64,000 nucleotides of DNA from positions 2,666,001 through 2,730,000 of the forward strand of contig NZ_CP187926.1 of the NCBI RefSeq assembly GCF_049933045.1. Direction: 5' to 3'. The position numbers and the translations under genes are program-made. Under the pieces are notes generated by a model that saw only the letters and a program-made list of their open reading frames with translations, did not search any database and was not told where the DNA came from. Below, piece after piece: positions 27,897-37,016 of the stretch (positions within the stretch are counted from its first letter, which is position 1; every line of letters begins with the position of its first letter). The stretch comes from Pseudocolwellia sp049933045. GTDB lineage: Bacteria > Pseudomonadota > Gammaproteobacteria > Enterobacterales > Alteromonadaceae.

Positions 27897-29280
27897 CTAA
27901 CCTTTACGCCATGTAGTTTTACCTGCTGAATCTTCAAGTATCACCTTCATCGCTTTAAGCTTATCTCTTGCTTCATCAGCTAATGCCCAGTCTTTGTTAG
28001 CACGAGCATCATTACGTTGTTTAATTAACGCTTCAATTTCTTCAGCTTCAGAATCGTCTTCAACATTACCTTTAAAGAATTCTTCAGGAGAGCTTTGTGC
28101 AATACCTAGCACTTTGCCTAATTCTATAAGAATATAAGCTAACTCCCCTGCTTTGTTAGCATCTTGATCTTTAATGCGGTTAATTTCTTTTGATAATTCA
28201 AAGATAACAGGCATAGCTTCAGGACAGTTGAAATCATCGTTCATCGCTTTTTCAAAACGATTAACATACTCATTGCCTACTAACTCTACTTTTACAGGAG
28301 TTACATCACGTAACGCTGTGTATAAACGCTCTAAACTCGCGCGAGCTTGCGTTAAGTTGTCTTGTGAGTAATTTAACTGGCTACGGTAATGGCTTGACGT
28401 TAAGAAGAATCTAACCGTTTCAGCATCGTATTCATCTAACACACTGCGTAAGGTGAAAAAGTTGTTTAACGATTTCGACATTTTCTCTTTGTTAATTTGC
28501 ACCATACCGCCATGCATCCAGTAATTAACATAAGGCGTATTAGTTGCACAACATGATTGCGCTATTTCATTTTCGTGATGTGGAAATTGTAGATCTGAAC
28601 CACCGCCATGAATATCAAAATGATCGCCTAAATGCTTTTGATTCATAGCAGAACATTCAATGTGCCATCCTGGGCGACCTTTACCCCAAGGAGAATCCCA
28701 ATTAGGTTCATCAGGTTTAGCCATTTTCCATAAAACAAAATCTAACGGGCTTCTTTTAGCTTCATCAATATCAACACGCGAACCAGCTTGCAACATATCA
28801 AGGTTTTGCATACTCAACTGCCCGTATTTGTCATACGAACTGACTTCAAACATCACGTCGCCATTTGAAGCAACATAAGCGTGTTCTTTTTCTAATAATG
28901 TAGCAACAAGGTTGATAATTTCAGGCATGTGCCCTGTAACTGTTGGCGCTATATCAGGTCGCATGATGTTTAAATCATCAAAGTCTTGATACATTTGAGC
29001 AGTCATACGTGTGGTTAACGATTCACAGCTTTCGTTATTCTCAAGCGCACGTTTAATTATTTTATCGTCTACATCGGTAATGTTACGTACATGTGTAAGC
29101 TCATAACCTGAATACTTTAAGTAGCGAGCAATAATATCAAAAGCGACGTAAGTTCTTGCATGACCTATGTGGCAACGGTCATAAATGGTAATACCACAAA
29201 CATACAAGCCAACCTTCCCTTCAGTGATAGGTTTAAAGATTTCTTTTTTTTCGGCTAAGCGTATTAAAAATTTGCAGCAT
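27897..29280 (-). CDS. cysS: Cysteinyl-tRNA synthetase, frame interrupted at an A8 run
   Basis: The main frame encodes 436 residues with zinc/active-site motifs YVCG, HIGH (CHIGHARTY) and KMSKS (KEKMSKSLNNFF), as in class I CysRS, which charges tRNA-Cys. The expected N-terminus (MLQIFNTLSRKK then EIFKPITEGKVG) is present upstream from ATG 29280, but an A8 run (29244-29251, coding strand) puts it out of frame; with seven A's the protein would be 460 residues, the family norm (E. coli 461). The only in-frame start left is a TTG at 29207 directly before YVCG. Either an assembly error, a slippage-corrected gene or a damaged one. Confidence 0.9.
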
Positions 29281-29490
29281 AACTATTTCGTATTCCTATT
29301 ATTGTGCTTATAAAATCTGTATGGCACTTATTAAAGATGCTTTCTTGTATTTAAACAAAAAATTGAAGCGTAATTGTACATCAACATTTCTTTTGAATCA
29401 TCAGATGGATAGATTTTAGCAGAGAAATAATTGAAATCTTGAGGTACAATCTCCACATTGTAAATATCGTATAAATAGAGAGAACATATA

Positions 29491-29985
29491 GTGATTACTT
29501 TTAAAACAACATTAGGCGACATCAAAATCGCATTAGACTTTGATAAAGCACCTATTACAGCAAAAAACTTCCAACAATATGCTGAAGATGGCTTTTACAA
29601 CGGCACTATTTTTCACCGTGTAATTAAAGGCTTTATGGCGCAAGGCGGTGGTTTTTCTTCAGGCTTAGAAGAAAAAAACACAAGCGAAAATATTAAAAAT
29701 GAAGCAAATAATGGCGTAAGTAACACACGTGGTACTTTAGCTATGGCTCGTACACAAGACCCACATTCAGCTTCTGCTCAGTTTTTTATTAACCTAGTTG
29801 ATAACACCTTTTTAAACTTTTCAAGTGAAACAACTCAAGGCTGGGGTTACTGTGTTTTTGCTGAAGTAGTTGAAGGCATGGACATTGTAGACAAAATGAC
29901 TTTAGTTGATACAGGTCGTTTAGGTCATCATGATGATGTTCCAAAAGAAGAAATCATTATCACTGAAACAATTATTGAAGCATAA
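29491..29985 (+). CDS. ppiB: Cytoplasmic cyclophilin-type peptidyl-prolyl isomerase
   Basis: The 164-residue protein matches PpiB end to end, with the cyclophilin active-site motifs FHRVIKGFMAQGGGF, GTLAMARTQDPHSASAQFFIN and GWGYCVFAEVVEGMD. The start is GTG. It has no signal peptide, so it is the cytoplasmic form. It is divergent from cysS and is followed after 43 bases by lpxH, an order common in gammaproteobacteria. Confidence 0.95.
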   Translation: MITFKTTLGDIKIALDFDKAPITAKNFQQYAEDGFYNGTIFHRVIKGFMAQGGGFSSGLEEKNTSENIKNEANNGVSNTRGTLAMARTQDPHSASAQFFINLVDNTFLNFSSETTQGWGYCVFAEVVEGMDIVDKMTLVDTGRLGHHDDVPKEEIIITETIIEA

Positions 29986-30028
29986 GCGAAAGCTAAGCAT
30001 TAATTGATCAATTGGATTATCACCTTTA

Positions 30029-30773
30029 GTGAAAAATAATAAAGAACAAGTCACCTACTTTATTGCCGACTTACATTTAGCAGAAAACAGACCTGATATA
30101 ACGGCCTGTTTTTTAGCTTTCATGAAAAATGACGCAATAAAAGCTGAAAAGCTTTACATTTTAGGTGACTTATTTGAAGTGTGGTTTGGTGATGATTACA
30201 AAACTGAACTTACTGAAGCTGTTATTAATGCGGTAAAAACATTAAATAGCTCAGGCACAAAGGTTTATTTTATTCACGGTAATAGAGATTTCTTGCTCGG
30301 CGATCATTACGCCAAACAAGCTGATATGATTTTATTACCTGAAAAACAATTGATCGAACTTTACGATGAAAAAGTATTACTCATGCATGGTGATACACTG
30401 TGTACTCGTGATGTTGATTATCAAAAGTTTAGAAAAAAAATCTCGAAGCTGGTGGTGGCAAGGCTTTATGACCAACCTGCCATTATGGTTAAGAAAACGC
30501 ATTGCTGATAACTATCGAGAAAAAAGCAAACAGGCTCAACAAAATAAATCGCATGATATTATGGACGTTACAGAGTCTGAAGTGATTAAAGATTTAGAAG
30601 AATACAATTGCCAACTGATGATCCACGGCCATACCCACCGCCCTAATGTTCATAACCTAACAGCCAATAATAACGATGCTCAACGTATTGTTCTTGGTGA
30701 TTGGTACGAACAAGGTGCTTGGCTGAAAGTTACTCCTACAGAAAAAACACTGCTCAACACGCATTTCAGCTAA
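30029..30773 (+). CDS. lpxH: UDP-2,3-diacylglucosamine diphosphatase LpxH, interrupted at an A8 run
   Basis: LpxH makes lipid X in lipid A synthesis. Metallophosphatase motifs are all present but split over two frames: ADLHL, GDLFEVWFGDD, GNRD and MHGD in the first, HGHTHRP in the second. The frames meet at an A8 run (30433-30440): reading seven A's gives KFRKK joined to SRSWWWQGF and a 247-residue protein close to the E. coli length of 240. As sequenced, the first frame stops at 30508 with 159 residues, missing the last metal ligands. The start is GTG at 30029. The same defect type is seen in cysS 1.2 kb away. Confidence 0.9.
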
Positions 30774-30777
30774 GTTA

Positions 30778-31138
30778 TACCAAACAGATTAATTTATTGC
30801 TCACTTAGCGAGAATTTAAAGGCTTAGAGGCACAGGTTCATAGTTCCAGACTGAACCTAAGCACCTACATCCATGTAGGCGAGGCATTGATTGAAGAGAA
30901 TGGTTATTCTCGGTAACTGCTCCTGCGTTACCCTAATGTCCTACATCCATGTAGGAACCTTGTCAAAATCAATAACGCGGCATATTAGCCTTTAAATTCT
31001 CGCCCTTCGGGAGCTCATTAGCAAACTAATAACATCACAAAATTAAAAAAATATAGAATAACTATGTTTAATCAATTTTGCTTATTCTAAGCTTGCTAAT
31101 GTAGCTCTAAGTTGCTCAATAAATTAATCCGTTTGGTA
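30778..31138 (+). mobile_element. MITE-like element, copy 1 (361 bp)
   Basis: A non-coding element with terminal inverted repeats: TACCAAACAGATTAATTTAT at the left and ATAAATTAATCCGTTTGGTA at the right, with TA at both outer ends as in Tc1/mariner-IS630 type insertions. It is about 97% identical by eye (some ten differences) to the copy at 32646-33006. Inside are two copies of the palindrome CCTACATCCATGTAGG and a second inverted repeat GCGAGAATTTAAAGGCT. It starts five bases after the lpxH stop codon. Confidence 0.85.
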
Positions 31139-31304
31139 TTACACTGATTTTATATATCATTTAAATACATTTAGTTTGATAAGTATGCGATAACATTGAT
31201 AAACTCTTTGGCTTCAAGGAAGATAAATCAATTTAGTTAAAATTAATTTTTTAAACTAATTATAAAATTGGATTTTGTTATTACTCATATTTGAGGAAAA
31301 ACAA

Positions 31305-32303
31305 GTGGTAAACCAAACTTATCAAATAGCTAGAAAACATGCACAACTGACTAATGAATTACTAAGTACACATAAGTTAGCACCAACTCCCGTTAATTAT
31401 TCAGTATTTTTTATTTACATTAAAGGTAGTATTCCAGTCCTAACCCAACAGTTAGAATCACTAGTACAATCCCACCAAGTTGATGATACTTCTATCAATG
31501 AATTATACGAATTACATATTTCTCAAGTAGCACAAATAGATAAAGAAATTTTATCTCCTTTGAGTGAATCTATTAACTTAGTGCTGAGTAAATTAGAGCA
31601 ACAGGTAACTTCAGAAGAACAAGCAGTAACTAACTTAGAAAAAATAGATAAAGTACTCGCTAAATCAAAACAAAACAGCTCACTCCAACAAATTGTTAGC
31701 TATGTTCAAAATACGGTTAATGGCTCGGTTACCCAACATAAAAGCTTGTCGGAAGACTTAACCAAAACCAATGATGAAATAAACGAATTAAAATCTAAAT
31801 TAACTGAAGCTAAGCTACAAGCTGTTTCAGATCCCCTAACAGGTTTCTTAAACCGAAGAGGTGGAGATGAAAGGCTTGCTGAAATTAATATTGAAGACAC
31901 CCATACAACCCTCATTATCGATATTGATCATTTCAAATTAATTAATGATAACTTTGGCCATCCTATTGGCGATAAAGTTATTCAAAAAGTTACTAGCTTG
32001 ATCAGAGATCAACTATCTGATGAAGACATTGCTGTTCGTTATGGTGGTGAAGAGTTTGTGGTGGTGGCTGTACATAAAGCCCTATATGAAGCTCAAGATA
32101 TTGCTGAAAAGATAAGATTAGCCATCAGCCAATTAAAGCTTAAGCAAAGAAATTCTGACAAATTCTTACCTAAAATATCTGTCTCAATCGGTATTGCCGA
32201 AAATAAAAATGAAAAACACTGGCAAGACATTATTGAACGTGCAGATAAAGCCTTATATGAGGCCAAAAACTCAGGCAGAAACTGTATAAAAATAGCCGCT
32301 TAG
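31305..32303 (+). CDS. GGDEF diguanylate cyclase, cytoplasmic
   Basis: The product, about 332 residues, has an N-terminal helical region (residues 1-165, coiled coil near 100-165) without membrane segments, and a C-terminal GGDEF domain with active-site RYGGEEF and the DPLTGFLNRRG start. It is expected to make cyclic di-GMP. The usual inhibitory RxxD site before the active site reads SDED, so product inhibition through it is unlikely. The start is GTG 31305 after GAGG at spacing 8; an upstream TTG is less likely. The gene lies alone between two MITE-like elements. Confidence 0.9.
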   Translation: MVNQTYQIARKHAQLTNELLSTHKLAPTPVNYSVFFIYIKGSIPVLTQQLESLVQSHQVDDTSINELYELHISQVAQIDKEILSPLSESINLVLSKLEQQVTSEEQAVTNLEKIDKVLAKSKQNSSLQQIVSYVQNTVNGSVTQHKSLSEDLTKTNDEINELKSKLTEAKLQAVSDPLTGFLNRRGGDERLAEINIEDTHTTLIIDIDHFKLINDNFGHPIGDKVIQKVTSLIRDQLSDEDIAVRYGGEEFVVVAVHKALYEAQDIAEKIRLAISQLKLKQRNSDKFLPKISVSIGIAENKNEKHWQDIIERADKALYEAKNSGRNCIKIAA

Positions 32304-32645
32304 TAAGAGTTCAATAAAGCTAAAATTAGCTTTATTGAGTTTAACTTAACTCGACTTAATTTTATTTAGACAATACGTTACGTTTTCAAGATAGCACTTA
32401 TATAAGGTTATCTTGGAAGCGTAAATTGAACTTATTAGGTGTTACTAGCTACAGCTAACCTTTAACAACTAATGCCGAACACTTAATATATAACGCTTAA
32501 TATCTAAAACTGCCCCCTAGCACTAAGAACTCACAGTTAAACATTTAAACTAATCTGTTCATTCCAATTAACCTCTTAATCTATAAATTCGTACCTTTAG
32601 CCTAATACCAATGGCCTTAAGCCAAGAGCACTGCATTAATATAAA
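32304..32645. other. Intergenic region before MITE copy 2
   Basis: About 340 bases after the GGDEF gene. An imperfect AT-rich hairpin just past the stop (AAGCTAAAATTAGCTTTATTG) may act as terminator. No gene seen. Confidence 0.35.
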
Positions 32646-33006
32646 TACCAAACGGATTAATTTATTGCTCACTTAGCGAGAATTTAAAGGCTTAGAGGCA
32701 CAGGTTCATAGTTCCAGACTGAACCTAAGCACCTACATCCATGTAGGCGAGGCATTGATTGAAGAGAATGGTTATTCTCGGTAACTGCTCCTGCGTTACC
32801 CTAATGTCCTACATCCATGTAGGAACCTTGTCAAAATCAATAATGCGGCATATGAGCCTTTAAATTCTTGCCCTTCGGGAGCTCATTAGCAAACTGATAA
32901 CATCACAAAATTGAAGAAATATAGAATAACTATGTTTAATCAATTTTGCTTGTTCTAAGCTTGCTAATGTAGTTCTAAGTTGCTCAATAAATTAATCCAT
33001 TTGGTA
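32646..33006 (+). mobile_element. MITE-like element, copy 2 (361 bp)
   Basis: Same length and same orientation as copy 1, with terminal repeats TACCAAACGGATTAATTTAT and ATAAATTAATCCATTTGGTA, TA at both ends, the two CCTACATCCATGTAGG palindromes and the inner inverted repeat. It ends five bases before the stop codon of miaE on the opposite strand, so it may also supply that gene's transcription end. It has no coding capacity; a transposase would have to act in trans. Confidence 0.85.
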
Positions 33007-33011
33007 TAAGC

Positions 33012-33770
33012 TTAAACAGGTTTGCCACTATGAAACTTAAAGTCTGTATCATCAGATGAAATAAGATCAGCTTCAACTCGCCCAAAGTATTCAACCTTAT
33101 CCGTAATATCTTTAGGTGATATAGACTGTGCTAAGGCTAGATAATCTTGATAATGACGAGCTTCAGAACGTAGTAATGAAATATAAAAATCGCCTAAGCG
33201 CTTATCTACATGAGGAGCAACTTTAGCAAAACGCTCACACGAACGAGCTTCAATATAAGCACCACAGATCAGCTTATCAATTAAGGTATCTGGTTCATGG
33301 GTTTTAACATGTGTAAGCATACCTTTAGCGTAACGACATGGCGTGATGCTTTTATATTCAACACCGTAATGATCCATCATTTCTAATACTTGATAAAAGT
33401 GATGAAGCTCTTCTTTAATCAACATCACCATTTTATCGATAAGATCTTGCCCGTAAGGTGAATCAGATTTTGGAATAACAGATTTAGTCAGCTTATTTTT
33501 AGCAGCCAACTCACGCCAATCGCCTTCTCTTTTATAAATAAGTTTTTCAAAAGGCTGTAACCAATCTAATAATGCACTTCCACTGGTTTTATCTACTGCA
33601 TATTTACGGATCAAAAACATAGCAGATTGCGCGGCTTTTAATTCACAAATCAAATGATCAATTAAGAGAATATCTAAATTTTCAGGTTTGATCGCTTCAT
33701 CAATCCACTCTTGAGGTGTTTCACATTTTAGAAATGACATGATGGGCGTTAATAATTCTGCAGTCGACAT
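33012..33770 (-). CDS. miaE: tRNA-(ms2io6A)37 hydroxylase MiaE
   Basis: The 252-residue protein is a ferritin-like diiron monooxygenase. Ligand-type motifs are KEELHHFYQVLE, IEARSCERF and RSEARHYQDY in the expected order. MiaE hydroxylates ms2i6A at position 37 of tRNAs that read U-starting codons, an oxygen-dependent step. The gene stands alone, with the MITE-like copy 2 touching its 3' end. Confidence 0.92.
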   Translation of the reverse strand: MSTAELLTPIMSFLKCETPQEWIDEAIKPENLDILLIDHLICELKAAQSAMFLIRKYAVDKTSGSALLDWLQPFEKLIYKREGDWRELAAKNKLTKSVIPKSDSPYGQDLIDKMVMLIKEELHHFYQVLEMMDHYGVEYKSITPCRYAKGMLTHVKTHEPDTLIDKLICGAYIEARSCERFAKVAPHVDKRLGDFYISLLRSEARHYQDYLALAQSISPKDITDKVEYFGRVEADLISSDDTDFKFHSGKPV

Positions 33771-33861
33771 TCAACCAAACTCTTTAAAATTTACATGAAA
33801 TAATGCTTAATTTTATCATATTCATTCTAAGAGCTAGCTGATTATTTATAAGAAATTGTGG

Positions 33862-35154
33862 TTAATTAAAAAATACCGATACCATGTAACCATTATTTAA
33901 CTTTGTTGTTGTGTATTTCCAGCCAAATTGCTTCGTTAACTTCTCAACCAATTTAGTGCCTAAACCAAAACCTAATTCTTTATCCGCAGATGTGTCGTTA
34001 ATAGTTATTAGTTCTGAGTCGCTTTCAATATTAGTAATTATTACTTCATTACCTTTTTGAACAATATTTACGATACCTTGCTGCGTGTGTTGAAATGCGT
34101 TTCTTATCAGGTTATTAAGTACAATTAAACTTGGCATTACGGCTATAGCAACTTCACTATCATCAACTTCAATACTTACCTCTACTGATTTTCCATTAAG
34201 TAAATAAGTTAGCTCTGCTTGAGTGTTTTTTAGTAAATCACCTAAGTTTGTTACTTCAATCGGCATATCTGCATGACCTTCCCTGCTTAACCAAAGCAAG
34301 GTTTCCGTCATTGATTTCATGGTTAAACTTGCGCGTTGAATACGATCGCGTATCTTTCTTTCTTTTTCTGAAGGGTTAGGATTAACTTTTTCAAGCAATG
34401 CGCTATTACTTCTTAATACAGCAATGGGAGTGCGTAATTCATGACTAGCATAACTTAAAAAGGTTTTTTCTCGCTCAACCGAATCAGCTACTGACTCTAA
34501 GTTTTCGAGAATAAGCTTTGCTAATGAGTTGAGTTCTTTAAATTTAAAGTCTGGATGAGTATGTTTGAGATCATGAATCGATAAGGTTTTAGACCATTGT
34601 TGTAATGATTCGACCGGCACGGTAATTCTTTTAAAAATTAAGAGTAAAACCAACACAAAAATAATAAGACCAGATAAACCAAACAAGATAATAGTCATGA
34701 CAGGATCAATAAAAAAACCATATTCACTGTGTTTTTTAATAATGTATTCTTGAAAGTTTTCATTATATTGAGAAACAAAAACTTGCTGCCCATTGTGTTC
34801 AAAAATCATAAGAGCGTAAACTTCTTTTGGCGGTACAATAAAAACCCAATCAATAAATTTTGAGTGAAATGTATTATTTTCTGTGGATATATCTTTAAAC
34901 TGTCTACGAACAGGTTCAGGGACTCGTTGCCAATCGGTGGTCACATGATATTTCAACACTGTTTGTTCAACCTTCCCTTCTTCAGGATATTTCTTTGCAA
35001 TATCAATCATTAACCTTTCAGTCATTTTATCGAAAGAGCCAAGAAAAATACTTGCGCTTTGATAGGAAAAAACGGCGGCTATCAACAAGACTAAACTCGT
35101 TAAAAGAACAAAAGTGTAAGTGCGGATACTCATTTGATAGCTTTTTTTAATCAT
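33862..35154 (-). CDS. Sensor histidine kinase, membrane bound
   Basis: The 430-residue kinase has an N-terminal transmembrane helix (TFVLLTSLVLLIAAVFSY), a periplasmic sensor of about 130 residues, a second helix (MTIILFGLSGLIIFVLVLLL), a short HAMP-like linker, HisKA with the H-box SYASHELRTPIAVL, and a HATPase domain with a GFGLGTKLVEKL G-box. The signal is not evident. It starts directly after the stop of the response regulator gene upstream, and the two form a two-gene operon. Confidence 0.92.
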   Translation of the reverse strand: MIKKSYQMSIRTYTFVLLTSLVLLIAAVFSYQSASIFLGSFDKMTERLMIDIAKKYPEEGKVEQTVLKYHVTTDWQRVPEPVRRQFKDISTENNTFHSKFIDWVFIVPPKEVYALMIFEHNGQQVFVSQYNENFQEYIIKKHSEYGFFIDPVMTIILFGLSGLIIFVLVLLLIFKRITVPVESLQQWSKTLSIHDLKHTHPDFKFKELNSLAKLILENLESVADSVEREKTFLSYASHELRTPIAVLRSNSALLEKVNPNPSEKERKIRDRIQRASLTMKSMTETLLWLSREGHADMPIEVTNLGDLLKNTQAELTYLLNGKSVEVSIEVDDSEVAIAVMPSLIVLNNLIRNAFQHTQQGIVNIVQKGNEVIITNIESDSELITINDTSADKELGFGLGTKLVEKLTKQFGWKYTTTKLNNGYMVSVFFN

Positions 35155-35829
35155 TTATTGTGTTGCTCGTAAGACAAAGCCAAAACCAGCTTCATTTTCA
35201 ATAGATAGCTTAGCATTAGCCAAAGTTAGTTGTTTACGCAAATGGTGAATATGTACTTTAAGACTATTACTATCAGGCTGTTCATCACCCCAAATAGCTT
35301 GCATTAAAACCTCACGAGATACTGGGCTTGAAGTTTCACGCATTAGCTTTTGTAATATTTTAAATGTGATTGGTGTAAGCTTTAACGCTTCACCTGCATA
35401 GGTTGCGCTTCTACTATGTGTATTTAGTTCTAAATTATTTAAAGTTAATTTGCTGACTTGCCCGCTCTTACGTGTTGATAGTGCTATTACACGCATAAGT
35501 AACTCTTCAATTTCAAAAGGTTTAACAAGGTAATCGTCTGTTCCTGCACTAAAGCCCGCAGCTTTATCACCTAATGAATCTCGCGCAGTTAACATTAAAA
35601 TAGGCGTTTCATTACCATCACTGCGAACTTTTTGGCAAATAGATAAGCCATCTAAGCGAGGTAAATTAAGATCTAATAAAACCACTTGATAAGTATTCGC
35701 TTCAAAAAGCGCGAGCCCTTGTAACCCATTAGAGGCATGGTCACAGGAAATACCTTCAATTTCTAAATAATCCACAACGGTAGATGCTAAATCAATATCG
35801 TCTTCAACCAGTAATACATTAATGCTCAT
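35155..35829 (-). CDS. OmpR-family response regulator
   Basis: The 224-residue protein has a receiver domain with phospho-acceptor Asp in VVLLDLNLPRLDG and switch Lys in DYLVKPF, followed by a winged-helix DNA-binding domain (REVLMQAIWGDEQPDSNSLKVHIHHLRKQL). It is the cognate partner of the kinase that follows with no gap. Target genes cannot be told from the sequence. Confidence 0.93.
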   Translation of the reverse strand: MSINVLLVEDDIDLASTVVDYLEIEGISCDHASNGLQGLALFEANTYQVVLLDLNLPRLDGLSICQKVRSDGNETPILMLTARDSLGDKAAGFSAGTDDYLVKPFEIEELLMRVIALSTRKSGQVSKLTLNNLELNTHSRSATYAGEALKLTPITFKILQKLMRETSSPVSREVLMQAIWGDEQPDSNSLKVHIHHLRKQLTLANAKLSIENEAGFGFVLRATQ

Positions 35830-36338
35830 GCATTAACCCCTTTCGCTATTCTTAGAAATATTATTGAATTAATCACATTCACTATCCTTTCTTATGTGAT
35901 GAGAAAGGCCCAACTAATAACACATGAATCTATCAAACAAGATAGCATATCTAAAGCCATCCTCTCCTGAGAAACGAAGCCATACTTATATAAATCATAA
36001 CGATTGCTATATTGACCACTCTGGAAATTAAATAAACTAAATCCGATTTAAGATAAATTCAATCTATTGAAATCTAAAGTCATATTTTTAACTACTGATT
36101 TAACTTGGTAAATTTTATACTTGAGTCGAGAAGTAACAGCTAGAAAAACTTTATAATTCCGAGTTTAGGTTTAGTCTAATGAAATGTAGGTTAAGTGACG
36201 GTTAAGATAGAGGATATTTTAAGATAAGTATTTTCATTGAAACACTTAGTTGGGTTAATAAATGATAAAATAAAAAATATGTCATTATAAATCTACGTTA
36301 CTTTTTCTGCTTTTAAGTAGAGTTATAATGACTGAATG
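35830..36338. other. Gene-poor region upstream of the response regulator
   Basis: About 510 AT-rich bases holding the promoter of the two-component operon. I see no conserved gene, repeat or RNA. Confidence 0.4.
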
Positions 36339-36461
36339 CTAATGTTTAGATTGACAGTGTTGGTCACCATAATAATTATTCGTGTAATTACAATTGACCA
36401 ATTGTGCTGTTTTCTTTCTTGAATTAAATAATGATTTTATATTATTGAATAATGATTTCAT
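36339..36461 (-). CDS. Small ORF of 40 codons with strong ribosome binding site
   Basis: ATG 36461-36459 is preceded by AAGGTGAT at a spacing of 4-5 bases, one of the best Shine-Dalgarno sequences in the window, and the frame runs 40 codons to TAG. The peptide starts MKSLFNNIKSLFNSRKK, a basic amphipathic stretch, and its second half holds two cysteines and an NNYYGD segment. I do not recognise a family. The strong site in an otherwise empty region is the main evidence that it is translated. Confidence 0.45.
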   Translation of the reverse strand: MKSLFNNIKSLFNSRKKTAQLVNCNYTNNYYGDQHCQSKH

Positions 36462-37016
36462 TTTAATCACCTTGCTTAGTTAAGATGAAGCTATTGTGCC
36501 CGAACAATCAGATTCAGTAAAAACTGGATAATCAATAATATAATTCTAAAAAACTGAACATCCTTCCATAAATCTTAATAAAACATCATATAACTCGGTA
36601 GCACTTTTAACATTTTCTCTCTTATGTTCTGCTAAAAACATCAAAACATCGCAAATTAATACCCTTAGGTTAAGTAAGTAACTAGCTAAAAAACATCCAA
36701 CCGTGAATGTTTTTACCTGTTTTTTCCAAAATTGACTATTATTAAATCGACTTTCAACAATGAGCTCTAGCAATGGTCTGTCACAGTGATAATATGATTA
36801 TCGAAAGGTAAATCTAATAAAACCTTATAACTTGCCGTAAATAATATTTAAAAGTTATTTATAAACAAGTCGTTATAACGACACAGGCAAATTCACATTT
36901 ATTACTTAGTTATATCATTAGGGGGAATAAGTTGTTGCTACCTGGCACATAACTTAGACCTGAAATAATTAAGTAATGATTTGGGAACGATTAGAAAAAT
37001 CAACAGAGGATTTAAA
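36462..37016. other. Region upstream of the catalase gene
   Basis: About 555 AT-rich bases. A 75-codon minus-strand frame here has only a TTG start and no ribosome binding site, so I do not call it. The last 100 bases should hold the catalase promoter. Confidence 0.35.

Noticed and set aside
30778..33006. The paired 361-bp repeats as a CRISPR-like or IS composite structure
   Set aside because: Only two copies, 1.5 kb apart, no spacers, no transposase frame; a MITE-type element fits better.
36546..36773. 75-codon minus-strand frame upstream of katA
   Set aside because: Only a TTG start, no ribosome binding site and no family recognised; could be an old gene fragment but cannot be supported.
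36940..36960. CTGGCAC-like -24 element upstream of katA
   Set aside because: The -12 position reads TTAGA rather than TTGCA, so a sigma-54 promoter is not supported.
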